Shown here: positions 24,382 to 33,283 of the stretch, in pieces
Layout of the letters: each line of letters begins with the position of its first letter
How positions within the stretch are numbered: the first letter of the stretch is position 1
NCBI GenBank assembly: GCA_900547825.1
Contig: URII01000014.1
Coordinates: 1-43,193 of the forward strand
Origin: an uncultured Porphyromonadaceae bacterium
Lineage (GTDB): Bacteria > Bacteroidota > Bacteroidia > Bacteroidales > Muribaculaceae
Direction: 5' to 3'
DNA: 43,193 nucleotides
Notes under the pieces: model-generated
The model's database searches: none
The model's input: the letters and a program-made list of their open reading frames with translations, nothing else
Told to the model about the DNA's origin: nothing
Program-made: the position numbers and the translations under genes

Positions 24382-26322
24382 ATGGATATCACCTTACCAC
24401 TTCTGATTTTAGTGCTTCCCCTGAGCATGTTCCTGCTTTTGGGAATCGCCGGACCTAAGATGAGCCATAAGCTTGCCGGATGGCTCGGATGCCTTGGCAT
24501 GGGCACAACTCTCGTGCTCTCATACATTACGGCATTCACTTACTTTTTCAGCGGCAACAGTGAATTTGTCACTCCCGAAGGGCTGCGTCTCCAGGCTTTG
24601 ATATTCAATGTGGACTGGTTGCAGTTTACACCTGACCTGATCATACGTCTCGGATTCCTTCTGGATCCCATTTCGGCCATGATGCTGATTGTGATCCCCA
24701 CCATTTCATTTATGGTCCATATCTATTCGTTGGGCTATATGGAGGGTGAGCGTGGGTTTCAGCGTTACTATGCGTTCCTGTCGCTGTTCAGCTTCTCGAT
24801 GCTCGGACTGGTGGTGGCCACCAATATTTTCCAGATGTATATATTCTGGGAGCTTGTGGGCGCTTCGTCCTACCTGCTGATCGGCTTCTATTACACCAAG
24901 CCGTCGGCTGTGTCGGCCTCCAAGAAAGCATTTATCGTCACCCGTTTTGCCGACCTCGGATTCCTTATCGGTATCCTTGTGCTGTCGTTCTATACCGACA
25001 CATTCGATTTCATTGCCATGACTTCGAATCCCGGATCTGTGCTGGCTTCCACCGAAGGTGCTACATTCATGGGCGCTTCCGTGCTTACCTGGGCGTTGGT
25101 GCTGATCTTTGTGGGCGGCATGGGCAAATCGGCCATGATGCCTCTCCACATATGGTTGCCTGATGCTATGGAAGGTCCCACGCCTGTATCGGCACTTATC
25201 CATGCTGCCACTATGGTTGTGGCCGGTGTGTTCCTTGTGGCCCGTATGTTCCCGGTATATCTGATGGAAGAGGCTGCCATGACCATCATAACCGTGGTAG
25301 GTTATGTTACTGCGTTCTATGCCGCGGTAGTGGCCTGCACGCAGGTGGATATAAAACGTGTGCTCGCATTCTCGACCATATCGCAGATCGCGTTCATGAT
25401 GGTGTCGCTCGGTGTAGGCATGGTGGAGAAATATGGCGACGGTTACGAATGCCTCGGCTATATGGCCTCGATGTTCCATCTGTTCACGCACGCCATGTTT
25501 AAGGCTCTGCTGTTCCTCGGTGCCGGTGCGCTTATCCACGCTGTACACTCCAACGATTACACGGCCATGCACGGTCTTCGCAAATATATGCCCATAACCC
25601 ACTGGACGTTCCTTATAGGCTGTCTTGCAATAGCCGGTATACCTCCGTTCTCCGGATTCTTCAGCAAGGACGAGATCCTTACCGCCGCGTTCGAGAACCA
25701 TTGGGCCTGGGGCGTAGGTCTCACAGTGACCGCCGGTCTTACAGCATTCTATATGTTCCGCCTTTATTTCCTTATTTTCTGGTGGAAGAAACATGACTGC
25801 TCACACCACACTCCCCACGATGCTCCGCTGGCAATGTCAATTCCGTTGCTGTTCCTCGCGGCAGTGTCGGTAGTGGCCGGTTTCATTCCTTTCGGTGAAC
25901 TCGTCACATTCAACGGTGAGCCGTATCATATCCATATTGACTGGTCGGTTGCCGGCACAAGCATAAGCGTGGCGGTGCTTGCCATTGCCATTGCAGCCCG
26001 CATGTACATGCACGAGAATCCGCTTCCCGACCGCATGGCTTCAGCTATGCGCGGATTGTGGACTGCCGCCTACCACCGGTTCTATTTCGACGAACTCTAT
26101 CTGTTCATCACCCACAAGATCATCTTCAACGGCATATGCCGTCCCATTGCATGGTTTGACCGCCATATCATCGACGGATCCATGGATGGCCTGGCCTATG
26201 TCACCAACCGCCTGTCCACCGCTATCCGCGGCCTCCAGAGCGGAAGTGTGCAGATGTATGTGTGGATATATCTCATAGGAGTCCTGCTCCTCGGCGCAAT
26301 AACGGCGGTGTGCGTTATCTGA
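24382..26322 (+). CDS. nuoL: NADH-quinone oxidoreductase subunit L
   Basis: Product of 646 residues, an antiporter-like proton-pumping subunit. It shows the family core FWELVGASSYLLIGFYY (key Glu near 155), a GGMGKSAMMPLHIWLPDAMEGPTPVSALIHAATMV-type segment (key Lys and His), and a long C-terminal region with the lateral helix expected of NuoL. A 362-codon minus-strand frame lies opposite but is a codon-bias shadow. Confidence 0.97.
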   Translation: MDITLPLLILVLPLSMFLLLGIAGPKMSHKLAGWLGCLGMGTTLVLSYITAFTYFFSGNSEFVTPEGLRLQALIFNVDWLQFTPDLIIRLGFLLDPISAMMLIVIPTISFMVHIYSLGYMEGERGFQRYYAFLSLFSFSMLGLVVATNIFQMYIFWELVGASSYLLIGFYYTKPSAVSASKKAFIVTRFADLGFLIGILVLSFYTDTFDFIAMTSNPGSVLASTEGATFMGASVLTWALVLIFVGGMGKSAMMPLHIWLPDAMEGPTPVSALIHAATMVVAGVFLVARMFPVYLMEEAAMTIITVVGYVTAFYAAVVACTQVDIKRVLAFSTISQIAFMMVSLGVGMVEKYGDGYECLGYMASMFHLFTHAMFKALLFLGAGALIHAVHSNDYTAMHGLRKYMPITHWTFLIGCLAIAGIPPFSGFFSKDEILTAAFENHWAWGVGLTVTAGLTAFYMFRLYFLIFWWKKHDCSHHTPHDAPLAMSIPLLFLAAVSVVAGFIPFGELVTFNGEPYHIHIDWSVAGTSISVAVLAIAIAARMYMHENPLPDRMASAMRGLWTAAYHRFYFDELYLFITHKIIFNGICRPIAWFDRHIIDGSMDGLAYVTNRLSTAIRGLQSGSVQMYVWIYLIGVLLLGAITAVCVI

Positions 26323-26367
26323 GTCCGCTATCAGTACCAATCATGAAAAATCCAGTGTAATAGACTT

Positions 26368-27876
26368 ATGTTTTCAAATATCCTGATATATTTCGTGGTC
26401 ATCCCCGTGCTGATGCTTGCGGGGTTGGCACTGTGCCGCGGCATGAAAGCCATACGCACAGTGGCAGTCATAGGCTCGCTTGCCTTGACGGCACTTTCGA
26501 TATGGTTGCTCGTAGATTATCTCGGGCAGCGCGCTGCCGGCGAAACGGCCCCCATGCTCTACACAGGGTCATGGAGTTGGTTCACGCCGCTTAACATCAA
26601 TCTGGCTGTGGGTGTGGACGGCATTTCGATAGCCATGCTCATCCTTTCGTCGATAATCCTGCTTACAGGCACTTTCGCATCGTGGAAAATCAATCCGCTG
26701 CCCAAGGAATTCTTCCTGTGGCTTGTGTTGCTCTCCACCGGTGTGTTCGGATTCTTTATATCCATTGACCTGTTCACGATGTTCATGTTCTATGAGGTGG
26801 CTCTTATCCCGATGTATCTTCTCATCGGAGTGTGGGGCAGCGGCAACAAGAACTATTCGGCCATGAAGCTTACGCTTATGCTTATGGGCGGCTCCGCGTT
26901 TCTTATGCTCGGCCTCATCGGCATTTACTATCATTCGGCTCCCGAGGGCGGACAGCTCACATGGAACCTCCTTGAGATAGCCCGCAACGCTTCCATAGAC
27001 AAAGGCTGGCAGTACTTCCTGTTCCCCATGACATTTGTGGGCTTCGGTGTGCTCGGCGCTATGTTCCCCTTCCATACATGGAGCCCCGACGGTCATGCCT
27101 CGGCTCCTACTGCAGTATCCATGCTTCATGCAGGTGTGCTTATGAAGTTAGGCGGTTACGGATGTTTCCGTGTAGCCATCTACCTTATGCCCGAGGCTGC
27201 CAATGATCTGGCCTGGATATTCCTGATCCTTACAGGCATTTCGGTGGTTTACGGCGCATTCAGCGCATGTGTGCAGACCGACCTCAAGTATATCAATGCC
27301 TATTCATCGGTGAGCCACTGCGGACTGGTGTTGTTCGCCATACTGATGCTCAACACCACAGCCATGACAGGCGCAATTATGCAGATGCTCTCCCACGGAC
27401 TTATGACGGCTCTGTTCTTTGCCCTTATAGGTATGATCTATGGACGCACACACACGCGTGACATCACCAAGATGGGCGGCTTGATGCGCATCATGCCGTA
27501 TCTCGGTGTGTGCTATGTCATAGCCGGTATGGCTTCGCTTGGTCTTCCCGGCCTGAGCGGGTTTGTAGCTGAAATGACCGTGTTTGTAGGATCGTTCCAG
27601 CACACGGACATGTTCCACCGCGTGTTTACCATAGTGGCTTGCTGTTCGATCGTTATCACGGCAGTATATATACTCCGTGTGGTAGGCAAACTGCTGTTCG
27701 GCCCTGTGCAGGACGATCACCACCGTTCGCTTACGGATGCTGAGTGGTGGGAGCGCACTTCCACAGTGCTCCTTATAGTGAGCGTGGCTGCCATAGGATG
27801 TTTCCCCAACTTCTTCGCCGACCTGATCAAGGCCACTTTCACCCCCGAGATATTCACAGTGCTTGGAATGAACTAA
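26368..27876 (+). CDS. nuoM: NADH-quinone oxidoreductase subunit M
   Basis: Product of 502 residues with about 14 membrane helices. It has the antiporter-like features MFMFYEVALIPMYLLIGVWG (conserved Glu near 138), FPFHTWSPDGHASAPTAVS and LKYINAYSSVSHCGLV. It is the second proton-pumping unit, homologous to NuoL and NuoN. It is 45 bases from nuoL and 18 from nuoN. Confidence 0.97.
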   Translation: MFSNILIYFVVIPVLMLAGLALCRGMKAIRTVAVIGSLALTALSIWLLVDYLGQRAAGETAPMLYTGSWSWFTPLNINLAVGVDGISIAMLILSSIILLTGTFASWKINPLPKEFFLWLVLLSTGVFGFFISIDLFTMFMFYEVALIPMYLLIGVWGSGNKNYSAMKLTLMLMGGSAFLMLGLIGIYYHSAPEGGQLTWNLLEIARNASIDKGWQYFLFPMTFVGFGVLGAMFPFHTWSPDGHASAPTAVSMLHAGVLMKLGGYGCFRVAIYLMPEAANDLAWIFLILTGISVVYGAFSACVQTDLKYINAYSSVSHCGLVLFAILMLNTTAMTGAIMQMLSHGLMTALFFALIGMIYGRTHTRDITKMGGLMRIMPYLGVCYVIAGMASLGLPGLSGFVAEMTVFVGSFQHTDMFHRVFTIVACCSIVITAVYILRVVGKLLFGPVQDDHHRSLTDAEWWERTSTVLLIVSVAAIGCFPNFFADLIKATFTPEIFTVLGMN

Positions 27877-27894
27877 CGAATTACAGATTGACCA

Positions 27895-29352
27895 ATGGAT
27901 TATTCACAGTTTTTAGCAATGAAACAGGAAATAGGATTGTTAATCGTATTTCTGTTAGTCTTTCTCTATGACATATTCATGCCCCGTAAGACTCAGGGCG
28001 GCATTGCGGGAGTGACAACACTGCTGTTTGCCGTGTTCACGGCTTTCGGCTTCTGTCCCGAAGTGTTCCGCTCAAGTGAGGCAGTGTTTGCCGGCATGTA
28101 TGTCACCACACCGGTTATATCGGCCATAAAGACCATACTCAACATCGGCGTGCTGATAGTTCTTATCCAATCGGTGAAGTGGACATCGTCCGAACATCAG
28201 ACAGTGCGCCGCGGCGAATTCTATGAGCTGCTGCTTATAACACTCTTCGGCATGTATCTGATGATATCAGCCCGTCACTTCCTCCTGTTTGTGATCGGAC
28301 TTGAAACTGCATCGCTTCCGCTTGCCGCCATGGTGGCGTTTGACAAAAACCGTTATGAAAGCCATGAGGCCTCAGTGAAATATATTCTTACGGCTGTGTT
28401 CTCATCGGCTATATTCATGATGGGCCTGTCGTTTGTCTACGGACTTTCCGGCTCGCTTTATTTTGCCAAGATTGCCGAGGCGCTTGCATTCGGAGGCGCC
28501 ACAGGAACAATGCTTACCGTGGCTTTGGCTTTCGTGATCTCAGGTGTAGGTTTCAAGCTCTCGCTTGTTCCCTTCCACCTTTGGACAGCCGATGTATATC
28601 AGGGTGCCCCCACTTCGGTCACCTCCTACCTTTCAGTGATATCCAAGGGAGCAGCCGCGTTCGCATTCCTTGTGATTCTCACCCAGGTGTTCGGCACAGT
28701 GTATTCACAGGTGTGGGAATGGATGCTGTATGCGTTGATAATCCTGACCATCACGGTCGGTAACCTCTTCGCACTGCGTCAGCGCAACATGAAGCGCTTC
28801 CTTGCATTCTCGTCAATCTCGCAGGCCGGTTATATAATGCTCGGCATCATAGCGTTCAACGCCATAGGTGTGGCTTCGCTCATGTTCTATATCCTTGTGT
28901 ACATATTCTCCAACCTTGCCGCTTTCGGCGTGATCCAGGCCATAGAGAATGCCACAGGCTGTGTGGATATGGATGACTATAAAGGTCTTTATAAATCGAA
29001 CCCGCGCCTGTCGTTCGCAATGATGCTTGCCATGTTCTCGCTTGCCGGTATACCTCCGTTTGCAGGCTTCTTCAGCAAGTTCTTCATATTCACCGGCGCC
29101 ATTAACCAAGGTTCGGTAGCGATATACATACTGGTGCTCATAGCGCTTATCAACACCATTATTTCGCTCTACTATTACTTGCTTGTGGTCAAAGCCATGT
29201 TCATATCGCAGGACGAAAGCCCTATAGCCACATTCCGGTCGGCATGTACCGAACGTCTCGGGCTGTGGATCACAGTGGGCGGAATAATATTCCTCGGTAT
29301 AGTAAGCTGTTTCTACAACACGCTTCTTGAACTTGCCGCAGGAGTTTTCTGA
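27895..29352 (+). CDS. nuoN: NADH-quinone oxidoreductase subunit N
   Basis: Product of 485 residues with about 14 membrane helices and the family features LLFVIGLETASLPLAAMV (conserved Glu near 139), GFKLSLVPFHLWTADVYQGAPT and MKRFLAFSSISQAGYIMLG. Third proton-pumping subunit and last gene of the 18-gene run; a strong hairpin follows 21 bases after the stop. Confidence 0.97.
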   Translation: MDYSQFLAMKQEIGLLIVFLLVFLYDIFMPRKTQGGIAGVTTLLFAVFTAFGFCPEVFRSSEAVFAGMYVTTPVISAIKTILNIGVLIVLIQSVKWTSSEHQTVRRGEFYELLLITLFGMYLMISARHFLLFVIGLETASLPLAAMVAFDKNRYESHEASVKYILTAVFSSAIFMMGLSFVYGLSGSLYFAKIAEALAFGGATGTMLTVALAFVISGVGFKLSLVPFHLWTADVYQGAPTSVTSYLSVISKGAAAFAFLVILTQVFGTVYSQVWEWMLYALIILTITVGNLFALRQRNMKRFLAFSSISQAGYIMLGIIAFNAIGVASLMFYILVYIFSNLAAFGVIQAIENATGCVDMDDYKGLYKSNPRLSFAMMLAMFSLAGIPPFAGFFSKFFIFTGAINQGSVAIYILVLIALINTIISLYYYLLVVKAMFISQDESPIATFRSACTERLGLWITVGGIIFLGIVSCFYNTLLELAAGVF

Positions 29353-29373
29353 TCCGCATTAAAGATTTACTTT

Positions 29374-29407
29374 CACGCCGTGAATCCGTTATCTGGTTCA
29401 CGGCGTG
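29374..29407 (+). terminator. Hairpin at the end of the nuo-atp-nuo operon
   Basis: Perfect 11-bp inverted repeat CACGCCGTGAA (29374-29384) and TTCACGGCGTG (29397-29407) with a 12-base loop, just after nuoN. No clear T-run follows, so it may stabilise or end the transcript imperfectly. Confidence 0.7.
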
Positions 29408-29444
29408 TCGTATAAATTGATAACACACATCTATTATTATCTGT

Positions 29445-30839
29445 ATGTCGAGGAGATCGCTATACGCATTGTCGTTTATATACCTGTCGCTGCCGTCAGT
29501 TATTTTTCTTTTTACATGGTGTGCGTCATGGATAGGCGTTCTGCTGGCTGTGGCTGTGGCGGGAGGTACGGTGTGGTTCTGCCGCCTTGGAACCGGCAAA
29601 GTGCCTAAGGCTAAGTCAATAGGCGTAGTGGCGGTCATAATAGCTGTGGTGGCGGTGTGGGCTCTTGTCGGCGGTATCGGAGGATACATATGGCAGAACC
29701 GCTGGGATCATATGTTCCGTAACGCCGTGTTTATGGATCTGGTAGCTAATCCGTGGCCGGTAGTCAACGGCGACGAGATGCTTGTTTATTATATCGGTTT
29801 CTGGCTTCCACCGGCTCTTGTGGCCAAGGCAGCCGGGTCACTGGCTGTGGGATGGGCCGCGCAATGGCTTTATGCTGTGGGCGGATTGCTCCTTGCGCTT
29901 TGGCTCACATTTGATGCTGCGGGCAAGGTGAAATGGCGCATAGTAATGCTGGTTATGCTGACCGGAGGAGTGGATATAATAGGATATCTGGCTATTGACG
30001 GGCATTGGGGTCCAGACGACATAATAGAGAACTGGAATGAGCTGGCATTTATGGAATGGCCTGACGTTATGATCTATTGGGTCTATAACCAGTTCATACC
30101 ATCGTGGGTAGGGTGTATGCTCGCTTTCCGCCTGAGGGGTGGAGCCTCATCGATTTTCATAATGGCATTGATGCTTATAAGCGCTCCTATGCCGACAGTA
30201 GGGCTTGCTCCTTTGGCCGCTTATTTTCTGTGGCGGGATGTAGCCGGCGCGCGGGGATGGTTGCGTAAGCTATGGAATCTGTTTTATCCCACTAACCTTT
30301 TATCGCTGGCTGTGGCAATCGTTGTAGGTTCATATTTGTCCTCCAATGAATCGGCCGGGATGTTCGGTTTTCAGGATTTTTCATCGGCAGAAGCTGTGGG
30401 AGAGTTCATAAAGCGTTTTGCAGGCGCTGTTGTAATGGGGTTTGGCGTATGGGTGCCTTTTGTGTGGATGCGTGTGCGCCGCGATCCTGTGTTCTGGATT
30501 CTTACAGCTATGGTGATGTCCTGTATGTTTTTCACTATTGGTTGTGGCCGCGACTTTGTATCGCGCACATTCCTGCCATTGTCGTATTATATGCTTATGC
30601 GTATGGGGCAGGCTGTGTGCTCCTGGAGCGATTTCAGGCGTCGCACCAAGGCTGCGTTTCTTACTGTGGCTCTATTGAGCGCCTGCTCGCCGATAGATGA
30701 GCTTTATCGGATTACCTATTATTCCTTAAAGCTTCCTGCTGCCGAATGGCGTTATATCACATTCCACACAGTGTTTGATGCATATGCTTTACGTGAAAAT
30801 TTTGTAGGCCCCGTCAGCAAATGGCCCTTCAGTAAATAA
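29445..30839 (+). CDS. Polytopic membrane protein, possibly GT-C-type glycosyltransferase
   Basis: Product of 464 residues with about 10-12 membrane helices. The first large loop, after helix 3, carries QNRWDHMFRNAVFMDLVANPWP and the pair WDHMFRN/NGDEMLVYY, acidic and aromatic as in the catalytic loop of lipid-sugar-using GT-C enzymes. A second loop has GHWGPDDIIENWNELAFMEW. I do not recognise the family by name, so the GT-C call is tentative. Its 3' end overlaps the converging UbiA-like gene by 11 bases. That neighbour makes a polyprenyl-phosphate pentose donor in related systems, which would suit a GT-C enzyme as user, but this is inference. Confidence 0.6.
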   Translation: MSRRSLYALSFIYLSLPSVIFLFTWCASWIGVLLAVAVAGGTVWFCRLGTGKVPKAKSIGVVAVIIAVVAVWALVGGIGGYIWQNRWDHMFRNAVFMDLVANPWPVVNGDEMLVYYIGFWLPPALVAKAAGSLAVGWAAQWLYAVGGLLLALWLTFDAAGKVKWRIVMLVMLTGGVDIIGYLAIDGHWGPDDIIENWNELAFMEWPDVMIYWVYNQFIPSWVGCMLAFRLRGGASSIFIMALMLISAPMPTVGLAPLAAYFLWRDVAGARGWLRKLWNLFYPTNLLSLAVAIVVGSYLSSNESAGMFGFQDFSSAEAVGEFIKRFAGAVVMGFGVWVPFVWMRVRRDPVFWILTAMVMSCMFFTIGCGRDFVSRTFLPLSYYMLMRMGQAVCSWSDFRRRTKAAFLTVALLSACSPIDELYRITYYSLKLPAAEWRYITFHTVFDAYALRENFVGPVSKWPFSK

Positions 30840-31701
30840 TGAGGGCGAAGGTGGTGAGCCAGATGGCTATGCAGCCTTGGATGAAGCGGTCGTGGAGCAG
30901 GATGGCGGTGGGGCTTCCGCTGCGTTTCTCCACAAGGGCTATCTGCAAATAACGCAACAGGCCGGCAAGGACGAATACGGAAGTGATATAGACATGCTCG
31001 CTGCCAAGGCGTTGCATGACTTCGGGTGACAATGAGTACATGATGTAGCACACCATTGTTATCGTGGCCAGTATGCCGAGTGTCTGATTCATGAATGCAG
31101 TGTTGTAGCCCGCTATGCTTCTGCGTGCTGTTATGCCGCAGCTGTCATGGAGCACCACATCATCGCGTCTTTTTGCAAAGGCTAAAAAGAGGGCCAGGAG
31201 GAATGTCATGCACATGATCCACGGCGAGAGCCATATTCCGCAGGCCACACCTCCGGCTACTACCCTGAGCACGAATCCGGTGGCAACTATGAACACATCA
31301 GCTATAGCTATATGCTTGAGCCCTGCGCTATAAGCCGTATTGATGGCCAAATAGGCAAGAAGAATCCATGCCACGTTATCAGTTGAGAATATCCATGCGG
31401 TGGCGAATGCTCCTGTGGCCAGCATAAGCATGAGCATATAGGCCTGAGACACGGATATGGCGCCGGATGCTACCGGGCGCCGGCATTTCACGGGATGGCG
31501 CCGGTCATCGTCAGCGTCCCTGGCGTCGTTCATGCAGTATATGGCGCTTGCCATAAGGCAGAAGGCCATGAACACCGGGATGGTATGCAGCCAGCATGTG
31601 GTGTTGAAAAGCCGCCCTCCGAAAAACACCGGAAGTATTACAAACAGGTTTTTGACCCATTGCTGCGGACGGAGCAGTGTTATGATGGATTTCGCTGTCA
31701 T
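30829..31701 (-). CDS. UbiA-family prenyltransferase, decaprenyl-phosphate phosphoribosyltransferase-like
   Basis: Product of 290 residues with about nine membrane helices. It begins LRPQQWVKNLFVILPVFF and has the first Asp motif N58-D59..D62..D66 followed by RHP, KCRRPVASG and the second region YSAGLKHIAIADVFIVATGFVLRVVAGG. These are the features of DPPR-synthase-like UbiA proteins, which join phosphoribose to a polyprenyl phosphate, rather than of menaquinone MenA. Its ATG overlaps the stop of the upstream glucosaminidase (ATGA), so the two are coupled. No DprE1-like epimerase gene is seen in the window; the SDRs at 34.5-36.2 kb could be considered as DprE2-like but their neighbours suggest steroid substrates instead. 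Confidence 0.8.
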   Translation of the reverse strand: MTAKSIITLLRPQQWVKNLFVILPVFFGGRLFNTTCWLHTIPVFMAFCLMASAIYCMNDARDADDDRRHPVKCRRPVASGAISVSQAYMLMLMLATGAFATAWIFSTDNVAWILLAYLAINTAYSAGLKHIAIADVFIVATGFVLRVVAGGVACGIWLSPWIMCMTFLLALFLAFAKRRDDVVLHDSCGITARRSIAGYNTAFMNQTLGILATITMVCYIMYSLSPEVMQRLGSEHVYITSVFVLAGLLRYLQIALVEKRSGSPTAILLHDRFIQGCIAIWLTTFALIIY

Positions 31702-32300
31702 TCCTGCGTTATCTCATCCTGCATGGGTGGTTCGGGCTGTATGCCGGCATGTGACTGCATCAGGCGGAAAATGCGCATTATATCATCTCCGTAAGTGGGG
31801 CGCATGGCCCAACGTCCTCCGAGATCCTCCCATGTGGGGGCCGAGCCGCGTGTCACCAACTTGAACCGCCGGTCCACAAGTTCTTCCCCTTCGGGAAGCG
31901 ATTCGTTGCACGCATATGCAAACAGATGCTGTAGCTGGGCAGTCACGCCCTGTTCAATCGAGTCGAAGACATTCCCTTTTTTTCCGAGTTCGGTTACTCC
32001 GAGTCCGCAGAAATTATATTGGTCGGGGGTTACGGCAGTGCCGTCGGCAAAGCGGAACCATCCTGTTTCGATTATTCCCTGACACAGGGCTATGTCGCCG
32101 CGTATGCCGTAGCGTTCACCCAATGTGTGGTAGGCATAGGCTATCTCGATGGGGAATGAGGGATTGCGGGAAGCCACAAATTCATACATGTCACCTGCCG
32201 ACACTTCCTGCTGCCCGAATATAGGGGTGGCGGAAAATGCTGTGTTAGGCGCTGTTATGGCCGCAAGGCATAGCGAAAACGCAGCTAAGAGTCTTTTCAT
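31698..32300 (-). CDS. Secreted glucosaminidase-like (GH73-type) cell wall hydrolase
   Basis: Product of 200 residues with a signal peptide (about 1-23, ending NTAFSA). The domain at about 50-185 has the glucosaminidase pattern: IALCQGIIETGWFRF with the likely catalytic Glu78, then PDQYNFCGLGV and the C-terminal GGRWAMRPTYGDDIM. Such enzymes cut beta-1,4 bonds at GlcNAc in peptidoglycan in the periplasm. It is first in a two-gene operon with the UbiA-like gene (4-base overlap). The pairing of a wall hydrolase and a polyprenyl-phosphate enzyme hints at envelope assembly. Confidence 0.8.
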   Translation of the reverse strand: MKRLLAAFSLCLAAITAPNTAFSATPIFGQQEVSAGDMYEFVASRNPSFPIEIAYAYHTLGERYGIRGDIALCQGIIETGWFRFADGTAVTPDQYNFCGLGVTELGKKGNVFDSIEQGVTAQLQHLFAYACNESLPEGEELVDRRFKLVTRGSAPTWEDLGGRWAMRPTYGDDIMRIFRLMQSHAGIQPEPPMQDEITQE

Positions 32301-32324
32301 GGAAGGTGAGAATCAAATTTTGTG

Positions 32325-32357
32325 CAATTTTAGTGATTTTATCCAAGATATGCCAAC
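32325..32357 (-). promoter_or_regulatory. Possible promoter of the glucosaminidase-UbiA operon
   Basis: On the minus strand, GTTG then 21 bases then TAAAATTG (32332-32325) is an imperfect match to TTTG-N19-21-TAnnTTTG, with one mismatch in each box, 24 bases before the ATG at 32300. Confidence 0.35.
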
Positions 32358-32418
32358 ATCAGGGACATTTTTTTGAATTTAACATGGGATGGAGGCCTGT
32401 AAAGATTATGATTATACC

Positions 32419-32426
32419 TAAATTTG
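32419..32426 (+). promoter_or_regulatory. -7 promoter element for the steroid-reductase operon
   Basis: TAAATTTG matches TAnnTTTG, 54 bases before the ATG at 32481. The upstream -33 region has no clear TTTG. The 180-base gap between this operon and the divergent glucosaminidase gene contains no obvious operator palindrome. Confidence 0.5.
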
Positions 32427-32480
32427 CATCCGGATAAACCATTCATCACATATCACATACCCCGTTCATAATATCTCAGC

Positions 32481-33257
32481 ATGGATCTTTTTCAACCCGG
32501 ATGTTTCAATATATTTCTTTCCGTGATGGCGCTTACGGCTGTCGTGGTGTTTGTGGCGCTGCATTTTGTCGAGGCCGGATATGGTGTGATGTACACACGC
32601 CGCTGGGGCGTTACTGTCAACAACCGTATAGGCTGGATCATGATGGAGGCGCCGGTGTTTGTGGCCATGGCGTTGCTGTGGTGGTTCTCCGGCCGAAGGA
32701 CCGAGACTGCGCCCGTGGTGATGTTTCTGCTGTTTGAGCTTCATTATTTCCAGCGGTCGTTTGTTTTTCCTTTTTTGATAAAGGGAAAAGGTAAAATGCC
32801 TTTGTCAATAATCGTGATGGGTGTAGTGTTCAACACCCTGAACGCCCTGATGCAGGGGGGCTGGATATTTTATGTAAGCCCCGAGGGTCGTTATCCCGTG
32901 TCGTGGCTGTGGTCGTGGCAGTTCATTGCTGGCACAGCGGTTTTCTTCGCCGGTATGTGGATCAACATACAGAGCGATTCCATAATCCGTAATCTCAGGC
33001 GTCCGGGCGACACCGGCCATTATATCCCCCGCGGAGGGATGTTCCGCTATGTGTCATCGGCCAATTATTTCGGTGAATGGGTGGAATGGACCGGCTTTGC
33101 CATCCTCACATGGTCGTGGGCCGGTGCTGTGTTCTCGCTGTGGACATTTGCCAATCTTGCACCGCGGGCCTGCAAGCTCCGCCAGCGTTATGAGAAAGAG
33201 TTTGGCGATGAATTCATACGGTTGCGGCGCCGCAGCATTATACCGTTTATTTACTGA
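32481..33257 (+). CDS. 3-oxo-5-alpha-steroid 4-dehydrogenase (SRD5A-like 5-alpha-reductase)
   Basis: Product of 258 residues, the same size as human SRD5A1/2, with about seven membrane helices. The C-terminal half follows the vertebrate enzymes almost word for word: INIQSDSIIRNLRRPGDTG, IPRGGMFRYVSSANYFGEWV, then FANLAPRACKLRQRYEKEF and the terminal RRRSIIPFIY. The two residues shown to be catalytic in SRD5A2, Glu57 and Tyr91, correspond to Glu56 (MMEAPVF) and Tyr89 (ELHYFQRSF). The expected reaction is NADPH-dependent reduction of a delta-4 double bond of a 3-oxo steroid to the 5-alpha (allo) form. First of four tightly packed genes; gut Bacteroidetes use such an enzyme on 3-oxo-delta4-lithocholate. 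The reaction is well supported; the natural substrate is inferred from context. Confidence 0.9.
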   Translation: MDLFQPGCFNIFLSVMALTAVVVFVALHFVEAGYGVMYTRRWGVTVNNRIGWIMMEAPVFVAMALLWWFSGRRTETAPVVMFLLFELHYFQRSFVFPFLIKGKGKMPLSIIVMGVVFNTLNALMQGGWIFYVSPEGRYPVSWLWSWQFIAGTAVFFAGMWINIQSDSIIRNLRRPGDTGHYIPRGGMFRYVSSANYFGEWVEWTGFAILTWSWAGAVFSLWTFANLAPRACKLRQRYEKEFGDEFIRLRRRSIIPFIY

Positions 33258-33283
33258 TTGTAAAATTAAAAAGAATACCCGTA

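Noticed and set aside
24706..25794. 362-codon minus-strand frame opposite nuoL
   Set aside because: It lies fully inside a clear nuoL gene, is rich in His, Glu and Arg as antisense frames of membrane genes usually are, and has no promoter or known motif.
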